A stretch of 64,000 nucleotides of DNA from Clostridiales bacterium (GCA_015058215.1 SVCU01000004.1:62001-126000), one strand, 5' to 3'. Counted from the first letter of the stretch, positions 36,072-45,150 are shown. The notes: generated by a model from the letters alone, not told the origin. Numbers and translations: made by a program.

Positions 36072-37519
36072 AACTGGACAACCTGACCCAATTCTTCCGT
36101 CCTTTGGAAACCCCGATCGAAAACGTCACCAGCCATTACCTGTATCTCTGGAAAAACAAAAAGCCCTGGTTTCTGGTGATCAAAACGATCCTGCTTCTCA
36201 TGGCCATCACCGGTTTTATCGGCGATGTGACCGATTTTATCTCCGGCACTGTCACCAACCGGCTTCTGATCGCAGCCGGCTTCCTGCTGCCCGGCATCCT
36301 GACCCTTGTAGAATATACGGAAAACTACAATAACCGGTTTACTTCTGTGGAAAGCGAGCCCGGTGTGTACGATGCCGTGGAGCCCCCTTCCCGGGACTGG
36401 GTCCGTATGGATCTGAGCACCATGAACGGCAAAGAACCCGTTTTCCGCAGCGATAAAATGGATGCCCTGCTGCGCAGCGGAAAAGCCATTCCCCTGACCC
36501 GAGATAAGATCTACGAAAAAAATCTGCGCCGGCGCATCGGTGAAAAAGAGACCTGGACCAAGATCTATCTCCCCTTCCTGCAGCAGAATTACCGCCAGGC
36601 CATGTATGCCGGCAAACAGTTCTACAACGAAAAGAAATACGGTCTCTCCCAGCCCATCGATTTTGCGGTGCCCAAAGCAAAAGTCCATAAGACCTGTTAT
36701 TTCGACACGTATCTGACCAACATCATCCCCGGGAAGATCCTCACCTACAATCAGATGCAGACCGTTGCCGCCAACGCAGCGGATCCCGATTTTCTGCCCT
36801 ATTACACCGATACCGAAGGGAAACGTCATCTCTATACCCTGGGGGAAACGTTCACCAGCAACGAATGCGGTGTCACCACCCTTCTGATCAAACCCAACGA
36901 CCGCATTTGCCTGTGGTCCCAGAACCGCATGGCCCAGTGCAGCACCGGACTTCTGGTGGCCAGCGGCAGCGGCTCCGCCGATTGGAACGACTGCAAGAAA
37001 TTCATCGGCGATCCTGACGGGCTCCGCAAAGCGGTGGTCACCGGTATGGAGCGAGAGCTCTGGGAAGAATCCAACGGCACCCGTGCCAACCAGAAAAAAG
37101 CCTTCCTTGCCTGTGTGGAAACCCGTATCACCGGTTACTTCCGCTGGCTGAAGAAAGGCGGAAAATCCGAATTTGTCGGTCTTTCCCGTCTGACGGACCG
37201 CAGCTTCCTGGGCAGCCTTTCTCCGGAAGTTTCCGAAGTAACGGCCGGTCTTGACCTGCAGGCCGAATCCATCGCCGTTCTGCAGAAAGCCATCGGAGAA
37301 CATCTTCGGAAAGAAGAAGACGGTACTTACACGGTCCCCCGCTGCAACGTTTCCTGCACCATGGCACTGAATGCCCTGCAGGATCTCTGCGGACAGTACT
37401 GTGCTTCCTGTTCCAAGGCAGGAACCTGTGACCACAGCGCGGAATCCTGTGACATGCGTCCCTTCGAAGTTCTGTTTGAAGGCATCCATCCGCTTGAAGG
37501 CATCCATCCGCTTCTGTAA
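36068..37519 (+). CDS. Membrane-anchored Nudix-like protein of unknown function
   Basis: This 483-residue protein has two hydrophobic segments at about 34-55 and 66-84, then a soluble domain of about 400 residues. Around residue 335 the stretch GMERELWEESNG looks like the REUxEExGU half of a Nudix box, preceded by a Gly/Ser/Asp-rich turn. The G1 spacing is not canonical. The C terminus is rich in Cys (CNVSC, CGQYCASCSKAGTC, SCD) and ends in a short tandem repeat EGIHPLEGIHPLL. It overlaps recN by four bases (ATGA), so it is translated with recN. I do not recognise a named family. Nudix activity on an activated nucleotide at the membrane is an inference. Confidence 0.6.
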   Translation: MKLDNLTQFFRPLETPIENVTSHYLYLWKNKKPWFLVIKTILLLMAITGFIGDVTDFISGTVTNRLLIAAGFLLPGILTLVEYTENYNNRFTSVESEPGVYDAVEPPSRDWVRMDLSTMNGKEPVFRSDKMDALLRSGKAIPLTRDKIYEKNLRRRIGEKETWTKIYLPFLQQNYRQAMYAGKQFYNEKKYGLSQPIDFAVPKAKVHKTCYFDTYLTNIIPGKILTYNQMQTVAANAADPDFLPYYTDTEGKRHLYTLGETFTSNECGVTTLLIKPNDRICLWSQNRMAQCSTGLLVASGSGSADWNDCKKFIGDPDGLRKAVVTGMERELWEESNGTRANQKKAFLACVETRITGYFRWLKKGGKSEFVGLSRLTDRSFLGSLSPEVSEVTAGLDLQAESIAVLQKAIGEHLRKEEDGTYTVPRCNVSCTMALNALQDLCGQYCASCSKAGTCDHSAESCDMRPFEVLFEGIHPLEGIHPLL

Positions 37520-37537
37520 TCTGCACCAAACCAATAA

Positions 37538-37567
37538 AAAACCCCGGCTCTTTCGAGTCGGGGTTTT
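37538..37567. terminator. Bidirectional terminator after the Nudix-like gene and ispH-rpsA
   Basis: AAAACCCCG plus CTC (37538-37550) pairs with GAG plus CGGGGTTTT (37555-37567), with one G-T wobble. It lies between convergent genes. Confidence 0.85.
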
Positions 37568-37597
37568 CGTTTGCTTGTCTTTCAGGCTGCGCTTGAA

Positions 37598-39706
37598 TTA
37601 TTCTTCAACAGCTTCTGCAACTTCTTCAGCTGCTTCTGCGGGCAGAGCCTTCTTGATGGACAGGCTGATTCTCTTTCTTTCCTTGTCGATTTCCAGGATT
37701 TCAGCCTGAACGTTCTGACCGATGGTCAGTTCGTCGTTGATGTTGGTCACTCTCTTGAAAGCGATTTCAGAGATATGTACCAGACCATCGAGACCGGGTT
37801 CCAGTTCTACGAATGCGCCGTATTCCTTGATCTGGACTACTTTGCCTTCGATGACCTGACCAGCCTGGTACTTTTCGTCGATGACGGACCAGGGTTCGGG
37901 ACGGTTCTGCTTCAGACCCAGGGAGATCTTGCCTTTTTCGCTGTTCATGGACAGGATCTTTACAGGGATCTGCTGACCGATGGTCAGAGCTTCCTGGGGG
38001 TGCTTCAGCTTGCCCCAAGAGATTTCGGAAATGTGCAGCAGACCATCGATACCGCCGATGTCTACGAATGCGCCGTAGTCGGTGAACCGCATTACGGTAC
38101 CTTCAACTACATCGCCAACCTGCAGGCTTTCCCAGATTTCCTGGAGTCTCTTCTTCTTTTCTTCTTCCAGATATGCCTTGTGGGAGAAGACAGCCTTGTT
38201 GCGCTTCTGATCAACGCGGGTTACCTTTACAGGCAGAACCTTGCCGATGAATTCGTCAGCCTTTTCAACGTAACGGTCGGACAGCTGGGACATGGGGATG
38301 AAGCCGGAGACTTCCTTATAAACAGCGATAACGCCGCCCTTAACTTCCTTAACGACCTTTGCGTTTACAACTTCCTTATTATCAAGAGCAACGGTGATTT
38401 CATCCCAGTGCTCGTTGACTTCCAGCTTCTTCTTGGAAAGCAGGATATTGCCGTCACCATCGTCGGTCTTCAGAACCTTTGCCTGGATGGTGTCGCCTTC
38501 CTTGAAGGCTTCGGTCAGTTCCTGACCATCTTCCAGAGTCAGTTCATCCTTGGGAATAACGCCGTCTTTCTTGCAGCCCAGGTTTACAACTACGTAACGC
38601 TGAGTTACCTGTACGATCTCGCCTTCTACGATCTCGCCTCTGCCGGGCAGACGCAGGGACTTTTCGATCTGATCCATCAGATTCTGCATGTCATTGATTT
38701 CTTCTTCAACGGCATCCGTTACGACTTCGGGTTCCTTCACAGGTTCCTCAGCAGCAAAATCTTCAACTACAACAGTTTCGACTTCGACCTGTTCCAGTTC
38801 CTTCTTTTCAGTGATAGCTTCACTCATAGCAGAAATAACCTCCTTAATGATGCGTTCAGGAGTAGATGCTCCTGCCGCGACCCCTATTTTACTATATTTT
38901 TTTATATCTTTCAATGGTAAATCTGTTTTTCTTTCTGTAAAAATTACATTTTTGCAGTTTTTTTTCGCAATTTCGTACAGCTTTTTTGTGTTGGAACTCT
39001 CCCGGTCACCGATCACCACCATGAGCTCCGCCCATTCGGACAGTTTTCTGCAGCCTTCCTGGCGCTGCTCTGTGGCGCTGCAGATGGTATTGTGCACCGT
39101 GAGACGGCCGCCGCAGTATCGCTTCAGTACATCCAGAATGCTGTCCCAAAGCTCCTGGTTCAAAGTGGTCTGGGCAACCGCGGTCCATTCGCCTTCCGCA
39201 AAAGCACCCTTCTGCCCCAGTTCTTCCGCTTCTTCCGGACTGCCGGCCACAAGGCCTTCGCCCAGCACCCAGCCCCGGATACCGATGACTTCGGGGTGTT
39301 TGCAGTCTCCCGCGATAATGACACGGTCGCCCGCTTCCGATGCGTTGCGTACCAGGGTATGGATGCGCGCCACAAAGGGACAGGTAAGATCGTGAAGTTC
39401 CAGATCCCGAGCGGCAGCTCTGTCATAAAAATCCGCAGCTTCTCCGTGGGCACGGATCAAAAGGACGGATCCCCGCTCCGCTTCTTCCGGTGCTTTTACC
39501 ACCTGAAGACCTCTCGTTTTCAGATCCTCGATGACGAAACGGTTGTGGATCAGGGAGCCGCAGGAATAAATACTGCGTTCCTTCCGGCTTTCGGATGCAC
39601 CGGCCGGGGTCTTGGCTCTGGCATCCAGAAGTTTTTCTGTTTTTTCAAGGGCATTTCGCACACCGAAGCAAAAGCCGGCGTGGTCTGCCAATCTGATTTC
39701 TGCCAT
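37598..39706 (-). CDS. ispH: IspH fused to ribosomal protein S1-type RNA-binding protein
   Basis: This is a 702-residue fusion. Residues 1 to about 285 are IspH (LytB), which makes IPP and DMAPP from HMBPP. Fe-S cysteines lie in GFCFGVRNA, DLTCPFV and ICSATEQRQ, and the segment ASTPERIIKEV closes the domain. After an acidic linker, four S1 repeats follow from about 350 (for example VNLGCKKDGVIP, GFIPMSQLS, DIGGIDGLLHISEIS, GLDGLVHISEIA). IspH-S1 fusions are known in Clostridia and are annotated as bifunctional. The S1 part probably stands in for RpsA. The reason for the fusion is unknown. Confidence 0.95.
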   Translation of the reverse strand: MAEIRLADHAGFCFGVRNALEKTEKLLDARAKTPAGASESRKERSIYSCGSLIHNRFVIEDLKTRGLQVVKAPEEAERGSVLLIRAHGEAADFYDRAAARDLELHDLTCPFVARIHTLVRNASEAGDRVIIAGDCKHPEVIGIRGWVLGEGLVAGSPEEAEELGQKGAFAEGEWTAVAQTTLNQELWDSILDVLKRYCGGRLTVHNTICSATEQRQEGCRKLSEWAELMVVIGDRESSNTKKLYEIAKKNCKNVIFTERKTDLPLKDIKKYSKIGVAAGASTPERIIKEVISAMSEAITEKKELEQVEVETVVVEDFAAEEPVKEPEVVTDAVEEEINDMQNLMDQIEKSLRLPGRGEIVEGEIVQVTQRYVVVNLGCKKDGVIPKDELTLEDGQELTEAFKEGDTIQAKVLKTDDGDGNILLSKKKLEVNEHWDEITVALDNKEVVNAKVVKEVKGGVIAVYKEVSGFIPMSQLSDRYVEKADEFIGKVLPVKVTRVDQKRNKAVFSHKAYLEEEKKKRLQEIWESLQVGDVVEGTVMRFTDYGAFVDIGGIDGLLHISEISWGKLKHPQEALTIGQQIPVKILSMNSEKGKISLGLKQNRPEPWSVIDEKYQAGQVIEGKVVQIKEYGAFVELEPGLDGLVHISEIAFKRVTNINDELTIGQNVQAEILEIDKERKRISLSIKKALPAEAAEEVAEAVEE

Positions 39707-39770
39707 GGATATTGCTCCTCAAAGGATGAGTTGAGCTTCTAAGACGAAAATCGCCTGTTTCAGCCGTTTT

Positions 39771-41054
39771 TTACTGCTTGTCCAGCATTTCCCGGAGACT
39801 CTCCAAAAAGCGCTTGAAAGCGGCTTCTTTTCCGTTCTCCGTGGGCTTGTAATAGCGGACACCTTCCCGGTACAGATTGTCGGGAAGATACTGCTGCTTC
39901 ACATATCCGCCATATGCATGGGGGTATTTGTAATCCAAACCGATGCCTCGCTTTGCGGCACCGGAATAGTGACTGTCTTTCAGGTGGAGCGGTACATCGT
40001 CGATCTGCCGTTTCCGCAGGTCGGAAATGGCTCCGTCGATGGCGTTGATCACCGCATTGCTCTTGGGAGCGGATGCCAGGGTGATGACTGCCTGCGCCAG
40101 GTTGATCCTGGCTTCGGGGAGGCCCACCATCATGGAAGCCTGAACGCAAGAGGTCACGATGGAAATGGCCTGCGGATACGCCATGCCGATGTCTTCACTG
40201 GCCATCACAAGCAGGCGTCTGCCGATCATCTGCACGTCGGCACCGCCTTCGATGAGACGTGCCAGATAATGAATGGCCGCATCGGGGTCACTGCCCCGAA
40301 CGGATTTCTGCAGCGCGGAAAGCAGATTGAATTTATCCTCACGCTTATCGTAAAAGGAAGTCTGCCGCTGCATGGCTTCCCCCACGCGATCCAGGGTGAT
40401 CTTTTCCCCTGCCTTTAAATTATCTGCAATAAAGCCCAAAGTATCCAGAGCGATGCGTGCATCGCCGGAAGAAAGCTCCGCGAGGGCACGGATGGCCTCT
40501 TCCTCCCATTCCAGCTGCCACTTTGCAAGCCCTTTTTCCGGATCGGTCAGGGCCCGGTTCAGGATACTCATCAATGAATCCGTGGTATGGGGTTTGAATT
40601 CGTAAATGGAACGAACGCGGGAGAGGATGGCGTTATTGATGGAGAAATACGGATTTTCCGTGGTGCTGCCGATGAACCGCACGGTCCCTTCTTCCAGGGC
40701 TTTCAGGAGAGAGTCCTGCTGCAGTTTGTTCCAGCGATGGAATTCGTCCACGTACAGGAACGTGCTTTCCTTCTGCAGGCCGAAAAACTTCAGCTTAGCC
40801 TGGTCCAGCACTTCCTTCAGTTCCTTGGTGCCGCAGGTGGATGCGTTGATTTCCTGGAAATTCGCGTCCATTTCTTTGGCGATGATCCGGGCCAAGGTGG
40901 TTTTCCCTGTACCGGAAGGACCGAAGAAAATAGCGGAATCAAAGGTCTTTTTCTGAATGGCGGAATACAGCAGAGAACCCGGCTTCAGGAAATGCTCCTG
41001 GCCGTAAAAGTTCTCCAGAGAATCCGGTCTCATGCGGGTTGACAAAGGAATCAT
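39771..41054 (-). CDS. rarA: Replication-associated recombination protein A (RarA/MgsA)
   Basis: This 427-residue AAA+ ATPase has Walker A FGPSGTGKTTLA, Walker B FLYVDEFHRW, sensor 1 IGSTTENPYFSIN and the C-terminal MgsA tetramerisation domain (RGSDPDAAIHYLARLIEGGAD, KRGIGLDYKYPH). RarA acts at stalled forks near the replisome. It overlaps the SPOR gene stop and start by four bases. Confidence 0.95.
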   Translation of the reverse strand: MIPLSTRMRPDSLENFYGQEHFLKPGSLLYSAIQKKTFDSAIFFGPSGTGKTTLARIIAKEMDANFQEINASTCGTKELKEVLDQAKLKFFGLQKESTFLYVDEFHRWNKLQQDSLLKALEEGTVRFIGSTTENPYFSINNAILSRVRSIYEFKPHTTDSLMSILNRALTDPEKGLAKWQLEWEEEAIRALAELSSGDARIALDTLGFIADNLKAGEKITLDRVGEAMQRQTSFYDKREDKFNLLSALQKSVRGSDPDAAIHYLARLIEGGADVQMIGRRLLVMASEDIGMAYPQAISIVTSCVQASMMVGLPEARINLAQAVITLASAPKSNAVINAIDGAISDLRKRQIDDVPLHLKDSHYSGAAKRGIGLDYKYPHAYGGYVKQQYLPDNLYREGVRYYKPTENGKEAAFKRFLESLREMLDKQ

Positions 41055-41608
41055 AATCGATCAGCCTCCACTACAGTGATGAAGATATCTGCACCGGCAG
41101 CGGCTTTGCGCTGCTCCAGGAAAACGCGGATCGCGCTTTCCGAATGGCAGGGGTCTCCGTAAAGTTTGAAGGCTCCGTCCACTTCCGAAGAAACCGTTTC
41201 GATCCCCAGTGCCGCAAGTTCCCGCTTCCGTTCTTCTGCCCCTTCTTTCGTGGAGAAGCAGCCGTACTGGATCACATAACGGGTACCTGTTTTTTCAGCG
41301 GGCCCGGTGGTTTCGTTTTTCCCCGGTTCGTCCTGTTTTTCCGGTTCTTTCGGTTCGTCCGTATGTTTCGGGTCCTCCGGCTCTTCCGGAGTTTCCGGAA
41401 TTTCTGTCTGCTCCGGATCCTCCCGGTTTTCCCGATTTTCCGATCCCACGGGAACCGGAGGCACATCCGTTTCCGTACCGCTCGTCAGAAGCGGTACCAG
41501 GAAAAAACGTGAACACAGATAGCCGCAGGTCACAGCCAGCAGAACGACAGCACAAACTGCCGCCAGTCGGGAAACTCCGCGCGAAGTTCTTCGGTTGCTT
41601 TTTTTCAT
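41051..41608 (-). CDS. Membrane-anchored SPOR-domain protein
   Basis: The 185-residue product starts at the ATG giving MKKSNRRTSRG, which has GGCGGGGAAGAAAA in front. A GTG seven codons earlier lacks such a site. One transmembrane segment (about 14-35) is followed by a 70-residue linker of Glu, Pro, Thr and Lys. A SPOR-like domain from about 110 (TRYVIQYGCFSTKEGAEERKR, a second ALGIETVSSEVDG strand) completes it. SPOR domains bind denuded glycan strands at division septa or the spore cortex. It is divergent from the germinant receptor operon. Function beyond wall binding is unknown. Confidence 0.82.
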   Translation of the reverse strand: MKKSNRRTSRGVSRLAAVCAVVLLAVTCGYLCSRFFLVPLLTSGTETDVPPVPVGSENRENREDPEQTEIPETPEEPEDPKHTDEPKEPEKQDEPGKNETTGPAEKTGTRYVIQYGCFSTKEGAEERKRELAALGIETVSSEVDGAFKLYGDPCHSESAIRVFLEQRKAAAGADIFITVVEADRL

Positions 41609-41657
41609 TTTTCTTCCCCGCCTTTCCACTTCAGGCTATGCAGCGCGGGGAAAAAAC

Positions 41658-41687
41658 ATGACAAGCCTTCCAGCTTATTATGAATGA
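41658..41687 (+). CDS. Possible nine-codon leader peptide before the germination operon
   Basis: An ATG preceded by GCGGGGAAAAAAC opens a frame encoding MTSLPAYYE, whose TGA overlaps the ATG of the gerA-gerC gene (ATGA). The main gene has no clear ribosome site of its own, so ribosomes ending here could re-initiate on it. This is a small frame and could be chance. Confidence 0.35.
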   Translation: MTSLPAYYE

Positions 41688-44248
41688 AACGACGGCAAAA
41701 AGCAAATTCTATCCCTATGGAACAGAAAATTTTTCATACCGCCTCATTGGAGGCCAATGTCCGGCAGATCACCGATCTTTTTCGGAACGACTTTACCGTA
41801 AAACAGCGCAGAATCCGCAACGACAGCTGCGGCCGGGAATTCGCCGTTTTCTTCGTGGATGCCATGGTGAACAGCATCCTGATCAACGATCATATTCTGG
41901 AACCTTTGATGACATCACGGGAGCTGGACCGTCCGGGAGATCCTCTGCAGATCGCCCGCGATTTTGTCATTCCTGTAAACGAACAAAAGGATCTTCCCGA
42001 CCTGTCCGAACTGTACAGCGAACTGCTTTCCGGCAGTGCCATTCTCCTGGCGGACGGCAGCAGCAGTGCTCTGGCCTTCGGCGTAAAGAACCTTCCCGCC
42101 CGTTCCATTCAGGAACCGGAATCGGAAAAGGTTCTGAAAGGTCCCCGCGAAGGCTTTACCGAAAATATTATGGTTAACCTTGCTTTGATCCGCAAGAAGG
42201 TTCGGACCGCCGAGCTTCGCTACCGTTTTGCCCAGCTCGGAACGCGCACCGGGACCCGCTATGCCCTGTGTTATCTGGATGGCATTGCGGATCCTTCTCT
42301 GGTATCCAAACTGGAAAACAAGCTGAAAACCATTGAAATTGACGGGATCCTGGATGCCAATTACATTCAGGAACTGATCCGCGATACGAAGTTTTCCCCG
42401 TTTCGTACAAGCGGTTCCACGGAGCGGCCCGATGTGGCCGCCGCCAAACTTCTGGAAGGCCGGATCCTTCTGGTCATTGACGGAACACCCGCAGTGATCA
42501 CGCTGCCCTTTTTCTTTCTGGAATATTTTCAGGTGAACGACGATTATTATTCCCATTATCTGTTCGGCTCTTTCGGCCGCATTCTGCGCATCCTGGGCTT
42601 CCTGTTTACCATCTCATTTCCCGCTTTTTATCTGGCCATGGTCACCTATCACCAGAATCTCCTGCCGACCCGTCTGGTACTGAATCTGGCTGCTGCGCGG
42701 CAGGACCTGCCGTTCTCTACCTTCTGGGAGATGCTGGGGCTGATCCTGGCTTTCGAACTGATCCGTGAAGGTGGAGCTCACATTCCTTCCGGTTTCGGGC
42801 AGACGCTTTCCATCGTGGGCGGTCTGGTACTTGGACAGGCCTCCGTGGACGCCAAACTGGTCAGCATTCCGGTGGTGATCATCGTGGCGTTTTCCGGTAT
42901 TTCCGGTCTCATTACACCGCAGCTGAAGCCGGCCGTAGTGTTCTTCCGTTTCGCCTTTCTGTTTGCTGCCGCCGCCTTTGGTCTTCCGGGCCTGTTCCTG
43001 GTATACTGCCTTATGGTCTGGCATCTTTCCACCCTGCGGACCTTTGATTTTCCTTATCTTTCCTCTCTTTCCCGCCACAGAAGCCAGTTCCTGCAGGATA
43101 CGTTCCTCCGCTCTCCCTGGGATCGCATGCGCTTTCGTCCGAACGGGATCGCCCCGAATAACGGCGTTCGTCAAACGCAGTCGGTCTTGCGGAAAAGTTC
43201 CTTTTTTCTTCTTTGTCTCTTCCTTCTCCCCGTCCTTTGCGGCTGCGGCTCTCTGGAAGAGATCAACGATCGTTCCATTTTATCCGCGGCAGCCTTCGAT
43301 CTAAGCGAAACAGAGAATCCGCAGGAACGCTTTCGCATTTCTGCAGAAGTGATCAAAGATCATACCGGTGCCGACTCCGGTTCTCCCAAAACATCCGTGA
43401 CGGAAGGAACCGGTGCGTCTCCTTTTCTTGCAGCGGAAGACCTGAATTTCGCTGTACAGAAACCCATTTCCTGGGCGCATTGCCGCCTGATCGCACTGGG
43501 TGAACCCCTTCTCCGCGAAGAAGGTCTGGACGGGATCCTTTCCCTGTTTCTGGAGCAGGAGGAGTTCTTCCTCTCTGCGGATCTCGTTGTTCTGCAGCCT
43601 TCGGAAAACCAAGTTTTCTGGCAGCCGGACCGAAAGGTCAACGGTACGACATTAGCGGAGATCCTGACTGTTTCGGCCAAAACGACCGGTACGCCGATCT
43701 GCTCTGCGGCACAGGCCTGTCATTTGCTGCGCTCCGGTGACAGCGATCTGCTTCTTCCCGCCGCAGTTCTGGAAAATGACGAATACCGCATAACCGGCTC
43801 CGCTCTCCTTGCGGAAGGAAGGCTGCGCGGATTTCTGAATCTGCAGGAAACCTTCTTTCTGCAGCTGCTTCGAAGCGAAGCCACGGAAGGGACGGTCATT
43901 CTGCCCGACGGCCGCAGCTTCCGCATCTTCAATGCCTCCGTGCAAACGAAGCAGGTATACCCGGAACTGCCGCAGCATAGGCAGTATCATTTGCAGATCG
44001 AAGGTGCTTTCACAAATGCGGAAAGACTTACGGTTCTCCTGGGTCCTTCTTCCGGAGACACCGATCCGGATGCACTTGTCGTTTCCGCATTCCTTCGCCG
44101 GCAGTGTCTTTCGGTTTTCGATCGCTGCCGGGACGAATTCGGTACCTTTCCGCTGGCTTCCGGAACCGGCGGATTCCCGGTCAAAACGATGGATCTGACC
44201 TGTGATGTCGTTATCGTTGATCCGCCGTCAAAAGGAGGGCTTCTCTGA
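41684..44248 (+). CDS. gerA: Germinant receptor: GerA-type and GerC-type subunits in one open frame
   Basis: This is an 854-residue protein in one uninterrupted frame. Residues 1 to about 490 are a GerAA-type subunit: a soluble N-terminal domain, ELIRDTKFSPF, RPDVAAAKLLEGRILLVIDGTP, and a membrane domain with five to six spans (EGGAHIPSGFGQTLSIVGGLV is well conserved). After about 20 linker residues, a hydrophobic segment ends in the lipobox LCGC (Cys521), followed by GSLEEINDRS, the GerAC-type lipoprotein start. Residues 521-854 are a GerAC domain ending in TCDVVIVDPP. GerA and GerC are normally separate genes. Here lipoprotein processing at Cys521 could release the GerC part. GerB follows with a one-base overlap. 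Confidence 0.87.
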   Translation: MKRRQKANSIPMEQKIFHTASLEANVRQITDLFRNDFTVKQRRIRNDSCGREFAVFFVDAMVNSILINDHILEPLMTSRELDRPGDPLQIARDFVIPVNEQKDLPDLSELYSELLSGSAILLADGSSSALAFGVKNLPARSIQEPESEKVLKGPREGFTENIMVNLALIRKKVRTAELRYRFAQLGTRTGTRYALCYLDGIADPSLVSKLENKLKTIEIDGILDANYIQELIRDTKFSPFRTSGSTERPDVAAAKLLEGRILLVIDGTPAVITLPFFFLEYFQVNDDYYSHYLFGSFGRILRILGFLFTISFPAFYLAMVTYHQNLLPTRLVLNLAAARQDLPFSTFWEMLGLILAFELIREGGAHIPSGFGQTLSIVGGLVLGQASVDAKLVSIPVVIIVAFSGISGLITPQLKPAVVFFRFAFLFAAAAFGLPGLFLVYCLMVWHLSTLRTFDFPYLSSLSRHRSQFLQDTFLRSPWDRMRFRPNGIAPNNGVRQTQSVLRKSSFFLLCLFLLPVLCGCGSLEEINDRSILSAAAFDLSETENPQERFRISAEVIKDHTGADSGSPKTSVTEGTGASPFLAAEDLNFAVQKPISWAHCRLIALGEPLLREEGLDGILSLFLEQEEFFLSADLVVLQPSENQVFWQPDRKVNGTTLAEILTVSAKTTGTPICSAAQACHLLRSGDSDLLLPAAVLENDEYRITGSALLAEGRLRGFLNLQETFFLQLLRSEATEGTVILPDGRSFRIFNASVQTKQVYPELPQHRQYHLQIEGAFTNAERLTVLLGPSSGDTDPDALVVSAFLRRQCLSVFDRCRDEFGTFPLASGTGGFPVKTMDLTCDVVIVDPPSKGGLL

Positions 44249-45150
44249 TGTTTCTTCTGGCCTTCCTCTGTCAAATCTCATTTTTTCTGCTGTTAGGGAA
44301 CTTTCTGCCCCTCACTGTTCCGGAGCTCATTTTCTGCCTACCGGCTTCCCTGCTCGTTTTGATGCTTACAGGTGTCCTTTTCCGAAAGCGAGATCGATCT
44401 TCTCCCTTTTCCACGCTCTTTGCCGTTCTCTTGATCCTCCCCGGTCTTCTCGCTATGCATTTCCGTTTTTTGTATTCTCTGGCTCTCCCGGAGGACCGGA
44501 AAACGGTGATCCTATTTTTCCTGCTTTTAACGCTGCTCCCCTTTTTCTGTAAAAGCGATTTCCCAGCCGTCCACGAAGCGCCTCTGCTCGGCGTTCCTGC
44601 TGTGGCTTCCGTAATCTGGACCCTTTTGATCCTCTTGTTTTCGGAAAAGACCTCCTCGCCCTGGCAGCTCACCCTGGATCTTACTGCATTTTTGAACGGT
44701 TCTATGCAAAAACACCTTACCGCGCTTTGGATCCTGCTGGTCCCCTCTCTACAGCTTTTGCTTCTGCAGAACGGACTTTCTCCCCAACGCGCTTCCGGCA
44801 GCGGGCGTAGAAAACTGTTCACCGGCAGCCTTGTCGCCCTGCTTTCCGCCTTTCTGCTGCATCTTCTGTCCGTTTCCGTCCTCGGGTTCGGACTCGCACC
44901 GGATCTCACGTATCTTTCTTACAGCGCATTGGGCCTGAACGGAGAAGGAAATAACACCGGCATACGGATCGTTTTGCTGTTCCTGGCGCAGTCTCTTTCC
45001 ACTTTCACCGCCTACGGCGTACTGATCCGTTCGCTTCGGAAATCTGTGGTGCAAGTATTCCATTTTCCTGTGAATGAAGCAAAATCAGCAAAAAATAATG
45101 CTGATTTTGCACAAGAGGTTCGTGGACAATTCCCTGACAAAGGTATATAA
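44248..45150 (+). CDS. gerB: GerB-like germinant receptor membrane subunit (divergent)
   Basis: This 300-residue, strongly hydrophobic protein has eight to nine membrane segments. It is shorter than usual GerAB proteins (about 360 residues), and the amino-acid-permease-like motifs are weak. Assignment rests mainly on topology and on position directly after the GerA-GerC gene (TGATG overlap). GerB subunits resemble APC transporters and bind germinants such as amino acids. The polar tail (NEAKSAKNNADFAQEV) is encoded by a perfect hairpin at 45079-45110. Confidence 0.65.
   Translation: MFLLAFLCQISFFLLLGNFLPLTVPELIFCLPASLLVLMLTGVLFRKRDRSSPFSTLFAVLLILPGLLAMHFRFLYSLALPEDRKTVILFFLLLTLLPFFCKSDFPAVHEAPLLGVPAVASVIWTLLILLFSEKTSSPWQLTLDLTAFLNGSMQKHLTALWILLVPSLQLLLLQNGLSPQRASGSGRRKLFTGSLVALLSAFLLHLLSVSVLGFGLAPDLTYLSYSALGLNGEGNNTGIRIVLLFLAQSLSTFTAYGVLIRSLRKSVVQVFHFPVNEAKSAKNNADFAQEVRGQFPDKGI
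45079..45110 (+). repeat. Perfect 11-bp inverted repeat in the gerB 3' end
   Basis: GCAAAATCAGC (45079-45089) and GCTGATTTTGC (45100-45110) form a perfect stem around a 10-base A-rich loop, inside the last codons of gerB. No T tract follows. It lies just upstream of the promoter for the zinc-ribbon gene. Confidence 0.7.

Noticed and set aside
36700-36707. Additional Spo0A box match (TTCGACA).
   Set aside because: It is a single copy inside the coding sequence of the Nudix-like gene, as expected by chance. It has no partner box or promoter.
41270-41480. Second repetitive stretch with open frames in several registers.
   Set aside because: It encodes the Glu/Pro/Lys linker of the SPOR-domain protein. 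The other registers are compositional shadows.
43130-43240. Frameshift separating GerA and GerC.
   Set aside because: The window sequence reads in one frame through the junction without a stop, and both flanking domains are in that frame. Only new reads could change this.
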